Program-made: the position numbers and the translations under genes | Part shown: piece after piece, positions 1 to 8,034 of the stretch | How positions within the stretch are numbered: position 1 is the stretch's first letter | Layout of the letters: every line of letters begins with the position of its first letter | The notes under the pieces: model-generated | Told to the model about the DNA's origin: nothing | The model's database searches: none | What the model saw: the letters and a program-made list of their open reading frames with translations, nothing else | NCBI RefSeq assembly: GCF_904063055.1 | Contig: NZ_CAJFCN010000018.1 | Coordinates: forward strand, 1-64,000 | Origin: Pseudomonas paracarnis | GTDB lineage: Bacteria > Pseudomonadota > Gammaproteobacteria > Pseudomonadales > Pseudomonadaceae | Length of the DNA stretch: 64,000 nt | Direction of reading: 5' to 3'

Positions 1-157
1 TGGTCGAGAACAATAGCTCACGAGAATACTGCCGTTGCCGGTGTTCTTCGAAAACCTGATCAATCCACTCGGGGGCAATAGCCTGCTGCAGCGCCAGTTT
101 GGCCATGACACTGGCAGGTGCTTTTTTTTCGAAACGCGCTAGAACTTCCGCCCACAT
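1..157 (-). mobile_element. 5' part of an IS4-like transposase gene, cut by the window edge
   Basis: Read on the minus strand, an ATG at 155-157 opens a frame that stays open to base 1 (52 codons). Its start reads MWAEVLARFEKKAPASVMAK, followed by segments such as APEWIDQVFEEH and YSRELLFS. This resembles the N-terminus of IS4-type transposases common in Pseudomonas, which carry the DDE catalytic domain further downstream, outside this window. The truncation is caused by the window edge and need not be biological. A short inverted repeat (169-189) lies just upstream of the start and may belong to the end of the element. Family assignment is from memory of the N-terminal sequence only; no catalytic residue is visible. 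Confidence 0.6.
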
Positions 158-168
158 CGTTTAGGTAC

Positions 169-189
169 CCCCTGAATGAATTTCAGGGG
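169..189. repeat. short perfect inverted repeat beside the transposase gene
   Basis: CCCCTGAA, a 5-base loop and TTCAGGGG form a perfect 8-bp stem just upstream of the transposase start. It has no T-run, so it is not a clear terminator. It may be part of an insertion-sequence end, or a hairpin that shields the transposase start from outside transcripts; both are inference. Confidence 0.45.
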
Positions 190-500
190 ATTTTACAGAA
201 GACCTTGAAAGGGCTGGCTTTTACAGCGGGTCACTTTGGAAAAGAGCCCCAAAGTAACCAAAGGGCTCTTGCCCCACCACTCGGCACCTCGCCTAGGCTC
301 GGTGTGCCCGAACACAGGCTTGAATCCGTGGGCCGCCGCCACGCGCCATCCATGGCGCGGGGCGGCTAACCCGGCGTCCTGCCGGGTTACCCACGAATTC
401 AAGCCTGCGTTCGGCCAGCGTGGTTTAACGGGGCGCCTGAGATCAAGATCACAAGCAGATCAAGATCAAGAGCGGCTCGCTTCGCATCGTGATTACCTAT
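190..500. repeat. large structured non-coding repeat (Pseudomonas intergenic repeat type)
   Basis: About 300 bases without a credible gene but with nested inverted repeats. AAGAGCCC near 245 pairs with GGGCTCTT near 264. A long imperfect arm at about 303-333 (containing CAGGCTTGAATCCGTGGGC) pairs with about 389-419 (containing ACCCACGAATTCAAGCCTG). Inside it lie smaller stems, including ACCCGGC/GCCGGGT. Short open frames in all directions have unnatural composition and look like by-products of the palindromes. I recognise the segment around GTCACTTTGG and AAAGTAACCAAAGGGCTC as a type found at many places in Pseudomonas genomes; copy number cannot be checked here. Confidence 0.6.
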
Positions 501-502
501 GG

Positions 503-524
503 TCATCGCAGGCAAGCCACACAT
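503..524. repeat. degenerate single REP palindrome with internal deletion
   Basis: CATCGCAGGCAAGCCACACAT matches the REP half-site seen elsewhere in this window (ATCGCAGGCAAGCCAGCTCCCACAT form) except that about five bases of the GCTCC segment are missing. It is unpaired, unlike the other copies, and lies between the structured repeat and the receptor gene. Confidence 0.6.
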
Positions 525-535
525 TTTGACTGTAT

Positions 536-2629
536 CTACAGATTAAGGGTCAGGCTAACCGTGAAGTTGCGCGGCTCGCCGGGGTTGACCCAATAGTTGC
601 TGTAGGACCGCTCGTAGTACTTTTCATTGAACAGGTTGTTGAGGTTCAGCCCCACCGTCACGTTCTGCGTGGCCTTGTAATGGGCCAGCAAATCCACGGT
701 GTGGTAGGCGGGCAGTTCGAAGCCTGTGCCGGCTTCGCCTGAGCGGTCACCTACATAGGTGAACGCTGCGCCCAGGTCTGAGCCACGCAATGCGCCGTCC
801 TGGAATTCATACACACCCAACACACTGCCGCTGCGCTTGGCCACGCCGAGAATGCGGCTGCCCGTGGGGATGATTTTGTCGCCCTTGGTCACTTCAGCGT
901 CGATGTAGGCCAAGGCGCCGATCACGCGGACTGCGTCGGTCACTTGCCCGGTTACTTGCAGGTCGAAGCCCTGGCTGCGGGCCTTGCCCATGGCGCGGTT
1001 GAGGTTGGTCGCCGGGTCCAGGGTCAGCACGTTTTCCTTTTCGATATGAAAGGCCGCCAGGGTGGCGCTGAGGCGGTCGTCAAACAGCTCGCTCTTGATG
1101 CCCACCTCATAACCCACGCCTTCTTCGGGCTTGAAGGACTTGCCACCGGCATCCAGACCGCCATTGGGCTTGAACGAGGTGGAGGCGTTGGCAAACACGC
1201 CGACTTCTGGCGTGAGCTGGTAGAGCAGGCCGGCGCGTTGAGTGAAGGCGTCGTGGGTTTGGCGGCTCTTGGCGTGGTTGCGGGTGAAGTCGTCGGTGCT
1301 TTGTTCGAAGTGTTCGAAGCGCGCACCGATCATGCCGCGCAGGCGGTCGGTGAAGATGATCTGGTCTTGCAGGTTCAGTGCGTGGCTTTTGGTCTGTTCG
1401 AAGAAGTCAGTGCCGGAGCGTATGCCGTTGGGTTTGGGCTGGCCGTACACCGGTTTGTAGATGTCGATGGGATAGTCGCCAGCGATCGTCGTCACACGCT
1501 CTTTCTTGCGGTAATCCTCGTATTCGGTGCCGATCAACAGCTCATGTTGCCAACTGCCGATATCGAACACCCCGCGCAGTTCCAGCTGGGTGATGCTGTC
1601 ATGCCAACCGGTGGAGCGTTCACGGTAGCGGCGATTGACGCTGTGGCCGTCTGCGTTCAACGCTCGGCTTTCCGAAGCATCGCCCCACAGGCTGCCTTGC
1701 TTGTAATGGCTGGCCAGGCGCAGTTTCCAGGCGTCGTTGAGGTGGTGTTCCAACGCCGCCTGAATGCGGTTGTTGTGGTTGCGGATATTGCCGTCGTTGG
1801 GCTCGCCGAGGAAGGTGGAATGGGACATGCCGGTATTGGCGACGATGCCTCGGTCGAAGGTGGAGCTGTGGCGCACGAACTCACTTTCCACCAGCAGGGT
1901 GGTGTCCGGGTCCAGTTGCCAGCTGAAGGAGGGCGCAACAAACACACGCTTGGCGTCGACGTGATCGCGAAAGCTGTGGTTGTCTTCAACGGCCAGGTTC
2001 ACTCGCGTCAGCACGCGCCCCTCGCTGTCCAGCGGCGTATTCACATCCAGCGCCGTGCGGTAGCGGTCCCAACTGCCGGCGCTGGTTTGCAGCGTGGTGA
2101 AGGCCTCGGGCTGAGGTTTCTTGGTGACGATATTCACCGTGCCGCCGGGATCGCCACGCCCATAAAGGCTGGCGGCGGGGCCTTTGAGCACTTCAATGCG
2201 CTCGATATTCGCCGCGTCCGGGGTGCTGGGGTAACCACGGTTGGCGCTGAAACCATCCTGGTAGAACTCGGATGTGGTGAAGCCGCGCACGCTGTATTCG
2301 TAGAGAGTCAGGCCGCCGAAGTTGTTTTGCTTGGACACACCGCCGGCGAATTCCAGGGCGCGTTCAACGCTGGTACTGCCCAGGTCTTTGAGTACCGTGG
2401 CCGGAATCACGCTGATCGACTGCGGGATGTCGCGCAAGGCCGTGTCGGTCTTGGTCGCACTGGCAGAGCGGGTGGCACGGTAGCCGTCGACCGGACCGGT
2501 AGCGGATTCATAGGCGTCGGAAGTGACGCTGATGGTGTCCAGTTCCAGGGTGTTTTCTTCGGCGTAGGCAGGGTCGAGCAGCAAACCCAGGGCCAGGCCG
2601 GCCAAGGGCACAAACTTTCGAGACGACAT
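536..2629 (-). CDS. TonB-dependent siderophore receptor
   Basis: Outer-membrane receptor that imports a ferric siderophore using energy from TonB-ExbB-ExbD. From the ATG at 2629 the protein has 697 residues. It begins with a signal peptide (MSSRKFVPLAGLALGLLL...AYA), then a plug domain with the family's segments DIPQSISVIPATVLKD and IERIEVLKGPAASLYGRG followed by GGTVNIVTKKP, and a beta-barrel ending ...NFTVSLTLNL with a terminal aromatic/hydrophobic pattern. There is no N-terminal signalling extension, so it is a transporter and not a FecA/FpvA-type transducer. A TTG five codons upstream is in frame, but the ATG gives the natural signal peptide. A Fur-like box lies upstream. The ligand cannot be told from sequence; the size and plug suggest a hydroxamate or catecholate receptor of the FhuE/FoxA class. 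Confidence 0.93.
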   Translation of the reverse strand: MSSRKFVPLAGLALGLLLDPAYAEENTLELDTISVTSDAYESATGPVDGYRATRSASATKTDTALRDIPQSISVIPATVLKDLGSTSVERALEFAGGVSKQNNFGGLTLYEYSVRGFTTSEFYQDGFSANRGYPSTPDAANIERIEVLKGPAASLYGRGDPGGTVNIVTKKPQPEAFTTLQTSAGSWDRYRTALDVNTPLDSEGRVLTRVNLAVEDNHSFRDHVDAKRVFVAPSFSWQLDPDTTLLVESEFVRHSSTFDRGIVANTGMSHSTFLGEPNDGNIRNHNNRIQAALEHHLNDAWKLRLASHYKQGSLWGDASESRALNADGHSVNRRYRERSTGWHDSITQLELRGVFDIGSWQHELLIGTEYEDYRKKERVTTIAGDYPIDIYKPVYGQPKPNGIRSGTDFFEQTKSHALNLQDQIIFTDRLRGMIGARFEHFEQSTDDFTRNHAKSRQTHDAFTQRAGLLYQLTPEVGVFANASTSFKPNGGLDAGGKSFKPEEGVGYEVGIKSELFDDRLSATLAAFHIEKENVLTLDPATNLNRAMGKARSQGFDLQVTGQVTDAVRVIGALAYIDAEVTKGDKIIPTGSRILGVAKRSGSVLGVYEFQDGALRGSDLGAAFTYVGDRSGEAGTGFELPAYHTVDLLAHYKATQNVTVGLNLNNLFNEKYYERSYSNYWVNPGEPRNFTVSLTLNL

Positions 2630-2670
2630 GATAGAGCGTTCCAATAGCGATATTGAAACAATATAACATG

Positions 2671-2689
2671 CCTAATGAGAATGAATCGC
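2671..2689 (-). promoter_or_regulatory. Fur-box-like operator of the siderophore receptor gene
   Basis: CCTAATGAGAATGAATCGC agrees with about 12 of 19 positions of the Fur consensus GATAATGATAATCATTATC, with the strong core TAATGAGAAT. It sits about 40 bp upstream of the receptor start, beside a TATATT-like -10 element read on the minus strand. Iron repression through Fur is the expected regulation of this family. Confidence 0.6.
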
Positions 2690-2707
2690 TAAGAAATATG
2701 GCCTTAC

Positions 2708-2729
2708 AAGCGCCCGCGAACGGGCGCTT
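2708..2729 (-). terminator. hairpin downstream of algW
   Basis: AAGCGCCCG, loop CGAA, CGGGCGCTT: a perfect 9-bp G/C-rich stem about 12 bases after the algW stop. The trailing T-run on the minus strand is poor, so it may be a weak terminator or a 3'-end stabilising hairpin. Confidence 0.5.
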
Positions 2730-2741
2730 GGGTCGCGACGG

Positions 2742-3902
2742 TTATTGCTCTTCTTTGACTGGCGCGGTCGCCGGTGGTGGGCGCAGGCCGATTTCCGCCG
2801 ACAGTTTGATCTCCTTGCCGTTGCGCATCACCAGGATCGCCACCTTGTCGGTCGGCTTGATCCGCGCCACCTGGTTCATGGACTTGCGGCCATCACCCGC
2901 CGGCGCGCCGTCGATGCTGAGGATCACATCGCCCAGTTGCAGGCCGGCTTTCTGCGCCGGGCCGTCGCGGAAGATCCCCGCTACCACGATGCCTGGACGC
3001 CCGGTCAGGCCAAATGACTCGGCCAGTTCCTTGGTCAAAGGCTGTACTTCAATGCCCAGCCAGCCGCGAATCACCTGGCCGTGCTCAATGATCGACTTCA
3101 TCACTTCCATCGCCAGCTTTACCGGGATGGCAAAACCAATGCCCTGTGAACCGCCAGACTTGGAAAAAATCGCGGTGTTGATGCCAGTCAGGTTGCCATT
3201 GGCGTCCACCAGCGCACCGCCCGAGTTGCCGGGGTTGATCGCCGCGTCGGTCTGGATGAAATCTTCGTAGCTGTTAAGGCCCAACTGGTTACGCCCGGTG
3301 GCGCTGATGATGCCCATGGTCACCGTTTGCCCCACTCCGAACGGGTTGCCGATGGCCAGCGCCACATCGCCCACGCGCAAACCGTCGGAGCGGCCGAGGG
3401 TGATGGCCGGCAGGTTCTTCAGATCAATCTTGAGTACCGCCAGATCCGTTTCCGGGTCGCTGCCCACCACACGGGCCAGGGTTTCGCGGCCGTCACGCAG
3501 GGCCACCACGATCTGGTCGGCGCCCGTGGTCACGTGGTTGTTGGTGAGGATGTAGCCTTCGGGGCTCATGATTACGCCGGAGCCGAGGCTGGATTCCATG
3601 CGGCGCTGCTTGGGGCCGTTGTCACCGAAGTAGCGGCGAAATTGCGGGTCTTCAAACAACGGATGCGCAGGTTTGTTGATGACCTTGGTGGTGTACAGGT
3701 TGACCACCGCCGGAGCGGCGATGACCACGGCATCGGCATAGGTCACCGGCCCTTGCACCACTGTGTTGGTCTGCGGCGCCTGTTGCAGGTTCACATCCAG
3801 TGTGGGCAGGCCCACCCACTGGGGATAACGCTGGATAATCAGCATCGCGATCAGCACGCCAGCCAACAATGGCCATCCAAAAAAACGCAGTGCCTTGAGC
3901 AT
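2742..3902 (-). CDS. algW: periplasmic serine protease AlgW (DegS-like, S1C family)
   Basis: Inner-membrane-anchored periplasmic protease that in Pseudomonas cleaves the anti-sigma factor MucA in response to misfolded envelope proteins, releasing AlgU. The 386-residue product has one N-terminal membrane segment (about residues 8-25), a trypsin-like domain with the triad His123 (TNNHV), Asp153 (TDLAVL) and Ser227 (NPGNSGG), and one C-terminal PDZ domain (about 265-365). One PDZ domain and a membrane anchor fit DegS/AlgW rather than DegP/MucD, which have two PDZ domains and a cleaved signal. The start was set at the ATG at 3902; a TTG immediately before it is less likely. It is divergent from the nif3-like gene, as in P. 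aeruginosa. Confidence 0.93.
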   Translation of the reverse strand: MLKALRFFGWPLLAGVLIAMLIIQRYPQWVGLPTLDVNLQQAPQTNTVVQGPVTYADAVVIAAPAVVNLYTTKVINKPAHPLFEDPQFRRYFGDNGPKQRRMESSLGSGVIMSPEGYILTNNHVTTGADQIVVALRDGRETLARVVGSDPETDLAVLKIDLKNLPAITLGRSDGLRVGDVALAIGNPFGVGQTVTMGIISATGRNQLGLNSYEDFIQTDAAINPGNSGGALVDANGNLTGINTAIFSKSGGSQGIGFAIPVKLAMEVMKSIIEHGQVIRGWLGIEVQPLTKELAESFGLTGRPGIVVAGIFRDGPAQKAGLQLGDVILSIDGAPAGDGRKSMNQVARIKPTDKVAILVMRNGKEIKLSAEIGLRPPPATAPVKEEQ

Positions 3903-4003
3903 CAAGTAAGTCCTGACAGGTTGCAGGGGGCGGGAGAGCGCCCATAATGTCGCGCATTATACGAGGCTGTGACGCCTGCGAACGGGATATTTAGGAGTCT
4001 TTT

Positions 4004-4762
4004 ATGGCCGTGCCCCTTACTACCCTCGTCGAGGAAGCCGACCGCTACCTCGGCAGCGCCAAAATTGCCGATTACTGCCCCAATGGCCTGCAGGTCGAGG
4101 GCCGGCCCCAAGTGATGCGCATCGTCAGCGGCGTGACCGCCAGCCAAGCCCTGCTGGACGCCGCTGTCGAAGCCAAGGCCGACCTGGTGCTGGTGCACCA
4201 CGGTTACTTCTGGAAGGGCGAAAACCCATGCATCACCGGCATGAAGCAGCGCCGCCTCAAAACACTGCTCAAGCATGACATCAGCCTGCTGGCCTACCAC
4301 TTGCCCCTGGACCTGCACGCCGATGTCGGCAACAACGTGCAACTGGCTCGCCACCTGGACATCACCGTCGAAGGCCCGCTGGACCCCGGCAACCCAAAAA
4401 TCGTCGGCCTGGTCGGCTCCCTGGCCGAGCCCTTGTCACCCCGCGACTTCGCCCGCCGCGTGCAGGACGTGATGGGCCGCGAACCGCTGCTGATCGAAGG
4501 CAGCGAGATGATTCGCCGCGTCGGCTGGTGTACCGGTGGCGGCCAGGGCTACATCGACCAGGCGATTGCCGCGGGTGTCGATTTGTACCTGAGCGGTGAA
4601 GCGTCCGAACAGACCTTCCACAGCGCCCGGGAAAACGACATCAGCTTCATCGCCGCCGGCCATCACGCCACCGAACGCTATGGCGTGCAGGCGCTAGGCG
4701 ACTATCTGGCGCGGCGCTTTGCCCTGGAGCATCTGTTCATCGACTGCCCCAATCCGATCTAA
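4004..4762 (+). CDS. Nif3-like dinuclear metal centre protein (YbgI family)
   Basis: Cytoplasmic protein of 252 residues of the NIF3/YbgI family, which forms hexameric rings with two metal ions per subunit; the exact reaction is not established. Metal-ligand motifs are visible: LVHHGYFW near residue 65, the LAYHLPLDLHADVGNN segment around 100, and AAGHHATERYG near the C-terminus with a downstream acidic residue. Its length is typical of the bacterial single-domain form. TTTAGGAG before the ATG is a good ribosome site. The gene sits between algW and the cys genes, as in P. aeruginosa, and is separated from cysD by a REP pair, so it is probably transcribed on its own. Confidence 0.9.
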   Translation: MAVPLTTLVEEADRYLGSAKIADYCPNGLQVEGRPQVMRIVSGVTASQALLDAAVEAKADLVLVHHGYFWKGENPCITGMKQRRLKTLLKHDISLLAYHLPLDLHADVGNNVQLARHLDITVEGPLDPGNPKIVGLVGSLAEPLSPRDFARRVQDVMGREPLLIEGSEMIRRVGWCTGGGQGYIDQAIAAGVDLYLSGEASEQTFHSARENDISFIAAGHHATERYGVQALGDYLARRFALEHLFIDCPNPI

Positions 4763-4779
4763 AGCACAGCATGAACACC

Positions 4780-4864
4780 GTGGGCGCTGGCTTGCCTGCG
4801 ATGGCATCACCTCGGTCAGCCTGAAGGAGCACGGCGCCTGTATCGCAGGCAAGCCAGCTCCCAC
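4780..4864. repeat. REP doublet (REPIN)
   Basis: GTGGGCGCTGGCTTGCCTGCGAT and, 40 bases on, ATCGCAGGCAAGCCAGCTCCCAC face each other as an inverted pair. The two halves differ at one position in the first half (GCGCTGG against GAGCTGG). This is the most frequent repeat type in the window. REP doublets of this kind are mobilised by RAYT transposases; none is present here. Confidence 0.85.
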
Positions 4865-5014
4865 ATTGAGCGAGTTGGGCGCCAAACTCGGCGGCATATT
4901 CATATATCGTTTCGGTCTAGCTGGCTCCCTAAATAGAAGAAGTTGCTGTGCTAGCATGCCTCGCTCGAACACGGCCCGCTGGCCGTCCACAAGATCGTTT
5001 TTCCGTGAGTAACC

Positions 5015-5932
5015 ATGGTCGACAAACTGACGCATCTGAAACAGCTGGAGGCGGAAAGCATCCACATCATCCGCGAGGTCGCCGCCGAGTTCGATAACCC
5101 GGTGATGCTCTACTCGATCGGTAAAGACTCCGCCGTGATGCTGCACCTGGCACGCAAGGCCTTCTTCCCGGGCAAACTGCCATTTCCGGTGATGCACGTC
5201 GACACTCGCTGGAAATTCCAGGAGATGTACAAGTTCCGCGACAAGATGGTCGAGGAATTGGGGCTGGACCTCATCACCCACATCAACCCCGATGGCGTGG
5301 CGCAGAACATCAACCCGTTCACCCACGGCAGTGCCAAGCACACCGATATCATGAAGACCGAGGGCCTCAAGCAGGCGCTGGACAAGCATGGTTTCGACGC
5401 AGCATTCGGCGGTGCCCGTCGCGATGAAGAGAAATCCCGTGCCAAAGAGCGCGTGTACTCGTTCCGCGACAGCAAGCACCGTTGGGACCCGAAGAACCAA
5501 CGCCCGGAGCTGTGGAACGTCTACAACGGCAACGTCAACAAGGGCGAGTCGATCCGCGTGTTCCCGCTGTCCAACTGGACCGAGCTTGACATCTGGCAGT
5601 ACATCTACCTGGAAGGCATTCCGATCGTGCCGCTGTACTTCGCCGCCGAGCGCGAGGTGATCGAGAAGAACGGCACGTTGATCATGATCGACGACGACCG
5701 CATCCTCGAGCACCTGTCCGACGAAGACAAAGCCCGTATCGTCAAAAAGAAAGTACGTTTCCGCACCCTTGGCTGCTACCCGTTGACGGGTGCGGTGGAG
5801 TCCGAAGCCGAGACGCTGACGGACATCATTCAGGAAATGCTCCTGACGCGAACTTCCGAGCGCCAGGGCCGTGTCATCGACCACGATGGTGCAGGCTCGA
5901 TGGAAGATAAAAAACGTCAAGGCTATTTCTAA
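5015..5932 (+). CDS. cysD: sulfate adenylyltransferase subunit 2
   Basis: Catalytic subunit of ATP sulfurylase, which adenylylates sulfate to APS in the cytoplasm as the first step of sulfate assimilation. The 305-residue product carries the PP-loop YSIGKDSAVML (about residues 29-39), the AFGGARRDEEKSRAKER segment (about 130-147) and the C-terminal LGCYPLTGAVESEAETL motif, all typical of CysD. Length is normal for the family. It is 9 bp upstream of cysNC and certainly in one operon with it. The 130 bases before the start contain A/T-rich tracts (near 4900-4950) that could include a CysB site, but I could not define one. The ATG at 5015 has only a weak Shine-Dalgarno sequence. Confidence 0.97.
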   Translation: MVDKLTHLKQLEAESIHIIREVAAEFDNPVMLYSIGKDSAVMLHLARKAFFPGKLPFPVMHVDTRWKFQEMYKFRDKMVEELGLDLITHINPDGVAQNINPFTHGSAKHTDIMKTEGLKQALDKHGFDAAFGGARRDEEKSRAKERVYSFRDSKHRWDPKNQRPELWNVYNGNVNKGESIRVFPLSNWTELDIWQYIYLEGIPIVPLYFAAEREVIEKNGTLIMIDDDRILEHLSDEDKARIVKKKVRFRTLGCYPLTGAVESEAETLTDIIQEMLLTRTSERQGRVIDHDGAGSMEDKKRQGYF

Positions 5933-5941
5933 GGGGCTGTC

Positions 5942-7840
5942 ATGTCGCATCAATCTGATTTGATCAGCGAGGACATCCTCGCCTACCTGGGCCAGCACGA
6001 GCGCAAAGAGATGTTGCGCTTCCTGACCTGCGGCAACGTCGATGACGGCAAGAGCACCCTGATCGGGCGCCTGCTGCACGACTCCAAGATGATCTACGAA
6101 GATCACCTGGAAGCCATTACCCGCGACTCGAAGAAGTCCGGCACCACCGGTGACGATATCGACCTGGCGTTGCTGGTCGATGGCCTGCAGGCCGAGCGTG
6201 AGCAGGGCATCACCATCGATGTTGCCTACCGCTATTTCTCCACCGCCAAGCGCAAATTCATCATCGCCGATACCCCCGGCCATGAGCAGTACACCCGCAA
6301 CATGGCCACCGGTGCGTCTACCTGTGACCTGGCGATCATCCTGATCGACGCCCGCTACGGCGTGCAGACCCAGACCCGTCGTCACAGCTACATCGCCTCG
6401 TTGCTGGGCATCAAACACATCGTGGTGGCCATCAACAAGATGGACATCAACGGCTTTGACCAAAGCGTATTCGAGTCGATCAAGGCCGATTACCTGAAGT
6501 TCGCCGAAGGTATCGCATTCAAGCCGAGCACCCTGGCCTTCGTGCCGATGTCGGCGCTCAAGGGCGACAACGTGGTGAACAAGAGCGAGCGTTCGCCCTG
6601 GTACACCGGCCAGTCGCTGATGGAGATCTTGGAGACTGTCGAGATCGCCAACGACCGCAACTACACCGACCTGCGTTTCCCGGTGCAATACGTCAACCGC
6701 CCGAACCTGAACTTCCGTGGGTTTGCCGGCACCCTGGCGAGCGGCATCGTGCACAAGGGCGACGAAGTGGTGGTATTGCCGTCGGGCAAGAGCAGCCGCG
6801 TCAAATCCATCGTCACCTTTGAAGGTGAGCTGGAACACGCAGGCCCAGGCCAGGCCGTGACCTTGACCATGGAAGATGAGATCGACATCTCCCGTGGCGA
6901 CCTGTTGGTGCATGCCGACAACGTGCCGCAAGTGACCGACGCCTTCGACGCCATGCTGGTGTGGATGGCTGAAGAACCGATGCTGCCAGGCAAGAAATAC
7001 GACATCAAGCGCGCCACCAGCTACGTGCCGGGTTCCATCACCAGCATCGTGCACCGCGTGGACGTAAACACCCTGGCCGAAGGCCCGGCGAGTTCGCTGC
7101 AGCTCAACGAAATTGGCCGGGTCAAGGTCAGCCTGGACGCCGCCATCGCCCTGGACGGTTACGACAGCAACCGCACCACCGGCGCGTTCATCGTGATCGA
7201 TCGTTTGACCAACGGCACGGTCGCCGCGGGCATGATCATCGCGCCCCCGGTGGGTCATGGCGGCGCTGCGCAGCACGGCAGCCTGGCGCATGTCGCCACC
7301 GAAGAGCGCGCCCTGCGTTTCGGCCAGCAGCCGGCCACGGTGTTGTTCAGCGGCTTGTCGGGCGCAGGCAAGAGCACTCTGGCCTATGCGGTCGAGCGCA
7401 AGCTGTTCGACATGGGCCGTGCGGTGTTCGTACTGGACGGCCAGAACCTGCGTCACGACCTGAACAAAGGGTTGCCGCAGGACCGTGCCGGGCGTACCGA
7501 GAACTGGCGTCGTGCCGCTCATGTGGCGCGTCAGTTCAATGAAGCCGGCCTGTTGACTCTGGCAGCCTTCGTTGCGCCGGATGCCGAAGGCCGTGAACAG
7601 GCCAAGGCGCTGATTGGTGCGGACCGACTGCTGACCGTCTACGTGCAGGCATCGCCGTTGGTGTGCGCCGAGCGTGACCCGCAAGGTTTGTACGCGGCCG
7701 GTGGGGATAACATCCCTGGCGAATCCTTCCCGTATGACGTGCCGCTGAATGCCGACCTTGTGATCGACACCCAGGCGTTGTCGCTGGAAGACAGCGTCAA
7801 GCAAGTGCTGGAACTGTTGCGTCAGCGCGGCGCGATCTAA
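5942..7840 (+). CDS. cysNC: bifunctional sulfate adenylyltransferase subunit 1 / APS kinase (CysN-CysC fusion)
   Basis: A 632-residue fusion. The N-terminal part (about 1-440) is the CysN GTPase that drives ATP sulfurylase. It shows the P-loop GNVDDGKS (31-38), DTPGHEQYTRNMATGAS and NKMD motifs, followed by EF-Tu-like beta-barrels. The C-terminal part (about 455-632) is APS kinase with the P-loop GLSGAGKST (about 470-478) and LDGQNLRHDLNKGL, making PAPS from APS. The fused form is usual in Pseudomonas. With CysD it carries out sulfate to PAPS, supplying cysteine synthesis. A strong intrinsic terminator follows 20 bases after the stop. Confidence 0.97.
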   Translation: MSHQSDLISEDILAYLGQHERKEMLRFLTCGNVDDGKSTLIGRLLHDSKMIYEDHLEAITRDSKKSGTTGDDIDLALLVDGLQAEREQGITIDVAYRYFSTAKRKFIIADTPGHEQYTRNMATGASTCDLAIILIDARYGVQTQTRRHSYIASLLGIKHIVVAINKMDINGFDQSVFESIKADYLKFAEGIAFKPSTLAFVPMSALKGDNVVNKSERSPWYTGQSLMEILETVEIANDRNYTDLRFPVQYVNRPNLNFRGFAGTLASGIVHKGDEVVVLPSGKSSRVKSIVTFEGELEHAGPGQAVTLTMEDEIDISRGDLLVHADNVPQVTDAFDAMLVWMAEEPMLPGKKYDIKRATSYVPGSITSIVHRVDVNTLAEGPASSLQLNEIGRVKVSLDAAIALDGYDSNRTTGAFIVIDRLTNGTVAAGMIIAPPVGHGGAAQHGSLAHVATEERALRFGQQPATVLFSGLSGAGKSTLAYAVERKLFDMGRAVFVLDGQNLRHDLNKGLPQDRAGRTENWRRAAHVARQFNEAGLLTLAAFVAPDAEGREQAKALIGADRLLTVYVQASPLVCAERDPQGLYAAGGDNIPGESFPYDVPLNADLVIDTQALSLEDSVKQVLELLRQRGAI

Positions 7841-7856
7841 GCTTTAATTGCCGCAC

Positions 7857-7896
7857 AAAAAAGCCCGCCACCGATTACCCGGTGGCGGGCTTTTTA
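7857..7896 (+). terminator. intrinsic terminator of cysD-cysNC
   Basis: AAGCCCGCCACC, 8-base loop, GGTGGCGGGCTTTTT: a perfect 12-bp stem (7861-7892) with A-run before and T-run after, so it can also act in the other direction. Confidence 0.9.
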
Positions 7897-7924
7897 CATA
7901 TTCTCAAATATGGACTCGGTCAAT

Positions 7925-8013
7925 GTGGGAGCTGGCTTGCCTGCGATAGCAGACTGTCAGTTTATTGATCCTTAGCTGATCCACCGCTATCGCAGGCAAG
8001 CCAGCCCCCACAT
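7925..8013. repeat. REP doublet (REPIN)
   Basis: GTGGGAGCTGGCTTGCCTGCGAT at the left and the inverted ATCGCAGGCAAGCCAGCCCCCAC at the right, about 45 bases apart. It lies between cysNC and the convergent acyltransferase gene. Confidence 0.85.
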
Positions 8014-8034
8014 TAAATTGCATCCACATGTTGA

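Noticed and set aside
118..529. Short frames inside the structured repeat at the left end
   Set aside because: They overlap in several frames, are explained by the palindromes and have no ribosome sites or known similarity.
4885..5014. CysB binding site and cysD promoter
   Set aside because: The gap has A/T-rich tracts and a TAGCAT element, but no -35 at a suitable distance and CysB sites are too degenerate to place by eye.
4694..7804. A very long open frame on the minus strand opposite cysD-cysNC (over 1000 codons)
   Set aside because: It is the antisense shadow of two unmistakable sulfate-assimilation genes; His/Val/Asp-rich composition and no domain are typical of high-G+C antisense frames.
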